Source of the DNA: Paracoccaceae bacterium
GTDB taxonomy: Bacteria; Pseudomonadota; Alphaproteobacteria; Rhodobacterales; Rhodobacteraceae
Reading direction: 5' to 3'
DNA length: 64,000 bases
NCBI GenBank assembly: GCA_003567315.1
Contig: PWZT01000057.1
Location: 38,629-102,628, forward strand
Part shown: positions 63,016 to 64,000 of the stretch, piece after piece
Position numbering within the stretch: the first letter of the stretch is position 1
Layout: the number at the start of each line of letters is the position of its first letter
Notes under the pieces: model-generated
What the model saw: the letters and a program-made list of their open reading frames with translations, nothing else
Database searches by the model: none
What the model was told of the DNA's origin: nothing
Position numbers and translations under genes: made by a program

Positions 63016-64000
63016 ATGAAGAAAGATCTGTCCGGCATCTCACGCCGCGATTTCCTGCGTATCACACAGCGTTTCGGGATGAGCTCGACCATGCTGGCGC
63101 TCGGCGGGATGGCCGGGGTCATCACGGCGCCGCAACTCGCGAAAGCGGTGGAGTCGACCTATGAAAAGCGCTTCGCCAATGAGCCGCGCCACACGCTGCG
63201 CTACGGTGCCGCCGGGTTCAATGCACGAAACCTGATGATCGAGCGCAACGGGATACCGGAATTCGTCCGCGATATCGAGGAACGCACCGATGGCGAAATA
63301 CGGGTCGAGTTCATAGGCGACAACCAGATCTGCGGACAGCTCGATTGCGTGACCAGAACACAGGAGGGGATTGTCGATCTGTTCTCGGCATCTACCCAGA
63401 ACTCGGCTGGGGGCGCCCCCTATCTGAACGTGCTGGATTACGCCTACATGTTCCCCTCGGTCGCGTCGCAATATTACTTCATGTATCACCCGGCGAGCAT
63501 GCAGCTTTTGCGCGAGCCCTATGAGCGGATGCATGGGCTTAAATTCCTGTTCACGCATTGCGAATTGCGCGGCATCCAGTTGGGCAATGCGTGGCGCGAC
63601 CGTGACAATGTCACCAGCATCACCGATCTCGCGGGCACCCGAAACCGTGTCACCGGCACGCAGCTTGGCCGGATCGCGATGGAGTTGATGGATCTCAACC
63701 CCACCCCGATCGCCTGGGAAGAAACGCTGGACGGTCTGCGCCAGGGTCTGATCGACGGGGCCGAGACATGGGCATCCGCTGTGGCCTACGCAAATATGTC
63801 GCCTGTCGTGTCGCAGTCTATCGACCTGCGCTTCTTCTGCGGGACCGAGCATACAGCAATGCGGGCCGAAACCTTCGATGCGCTTGAAGGGCATCTGCAG
63901 GACGCGGTCATGGAATCATCTTTCCTGGCTCAGATGGCTGCGCAATATGCCAATGAGGCCGCGCTGGTAAACACTGTCGGCTTCTCGGACCCGCAGCTCC
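63016..64000 (+). CDS. TRAP transporter substrate-binding protein (DctP family), 3' end cut by window
   Basis: This open frame runs to the window end (at least 328 aa seen). It starts with a Tat signal, SRRDFLRI, followed by a hydrophobic stretch (LALGGMAGVITAPQLAKA), so it is exported folded. The rest has the DctP pattern: FNARNLMIERNGIPEFVRDIEERTDGEIRVEFIG, NRVTGTQLGRIAMELMDLNPTPIAWEE and the LRQGLIDGAETW motif of solute-binding proteins for carboxylates or sulfonates. It would bind ligand for a membrane-spanning DctQM pair presumably encoded beyond the window. AGGAGG lies 8 bases ahead of the ATG at 63016. Confidence 0.88.
   Translation, partial: MKKDLSGISRRDFLRITQRFGMSSTMLALGGMAGVITAPQLAKAVESTYEKRFANEPRHTLRYGAAGFNARNLMIERNGIPEFVRDIEERTDGEIRVEFIGDNQICGQLDCVTRTQEGIVDLFSASTQNSAGGAPYLNVLDYAYMFPSVASQYYFMYHPASMQLLREPYERMHGLKFLFTHCELRGIQLGNAWRDRDNVTSITDLAGTRNRVTGTQLGRIAMELMDLNPTPIAWEETLDGLRQGLIDGAETWASAVAYANMSPVVSQSIDLRFFCGTEHTAMRAETFDALEGHLQDAVMESSFLAQMAAQYANEAALVNTVGFSDPQL

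Noticed and set aside
1..64000. CRISPR arrays, prophage or toxin-antitoxin pairs
   Set aside because: No regularly spaced repeats, phage structural genes or small paired overlapping genes were found; the six-copy element is dispersed and not an array.

Overview
The window is a GC-rich (mostly about 65%) chromosomal segment of an alphaproteobacterium, almost certainly order Rhodobacterales (Rhodobacteraceae/Paracoccaceae). Indicators are a class I (archaeal-type) lysyl-tRNA synthetase, the replication regulator HdaA, DUF6280 and DUF2948 proteins, a 407-aa HemA, an Lrp-type PutR divergent from PutA, CobS, and the order murA-DUF2948-hisD. I cannot name the genus. It is nearly all chromosomal core with no prophage, CRISPR array or intact insertion sequence. 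About 62 protein genes and one tRNA gene are supported; the first and last genes are cut by the window edges.

Layout. 1-4.9 kb: a YbaY/MliC-type periplasmic protein (cut), efp, DUF6280, a thioredoxin-fold isomerase, prs, and an NfeD/SPFH membrane pair. 4.9-9 kb: an overlapping acyl-CoA ligase/DsbA/Bcr-type efflux operon facing an XRE-cupin regulator. 9-16.4 kb: lysK, a TerB-like protein, perM-like and hdaA, a YbaY-MliC-META protein, and ppk. 16.4-20.8 kb: a decayed transposase fragment, then putR and putA. 21-25.4 kb: ispG, a RodZ-like protein and hemA with an FNR-type box. 25.5-29.6 kb: an M20 peptidase, a cytochrome P450, cobS and a DoxX-like protein. 29.9-32.6 kb: dnaX-ybaB-recR. 32.7-36.3 kb: a methyltransferase and a hydrolase/PLP-lyase/hydrolase operon. 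36.4-39.8 kb: murA-DUF2948-hisD preceded by a 53-aa gene, and tRNA-Thr. 39.9-43 kb: a ferric-reductase-like flavocytochrome and RidA facing a five-haem cytochrome c across an FNR-type box. 43-50.6 kb: alr, an MTA/SAH nucleosidase, a universal stress protein, a Slam/surface-lipoprotein pair, an amidohydrolase, HU and amn. 50.7-55.2 kb: an HDAC-like deacetylase, xseB, ispA, dxs and a FosA-like protein. 55.2-60.2 kb: dnaB, then hisS-hisZ-hisG. 60.2-64 kb: a TauE exporter and GMC dehydrogenase facing a Tat-exported TRAP binding protein.

How genes work together. ispG, dxs and ispA supply isoprenoids, while hemA and cobS serve tetrapyrrole and cobalamin synthesis. Isoprenoids and tetrapyrroles are the precursor classes for photopigments, but no photosynthesis genes are in view. 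hisD, hisZ and hisG act in histidine synthesis. dnaX-ybaB-recR, dnaB and hdaA act in replication and repair.

The most interesting signals are: (1) a structured intergenic element present six times, with a nearly invariant 20-22 nt block and, in four copies, two back-to-back stem-loops whose sequences differ while pairing is kept; (2) the flavocytochrome b/pentahaem cytochrome pair sharing an FNR-type box; (3) an alphaproteobacterial Slam plus TbpB-like lipoprotein pair; (4) a patch of about 50% GC inside hisS suggesting mosaic recombination; (5) a GMC dehydrogenase/TauE/TRAP locus resembling a sulfonate (isethionate-like) module.
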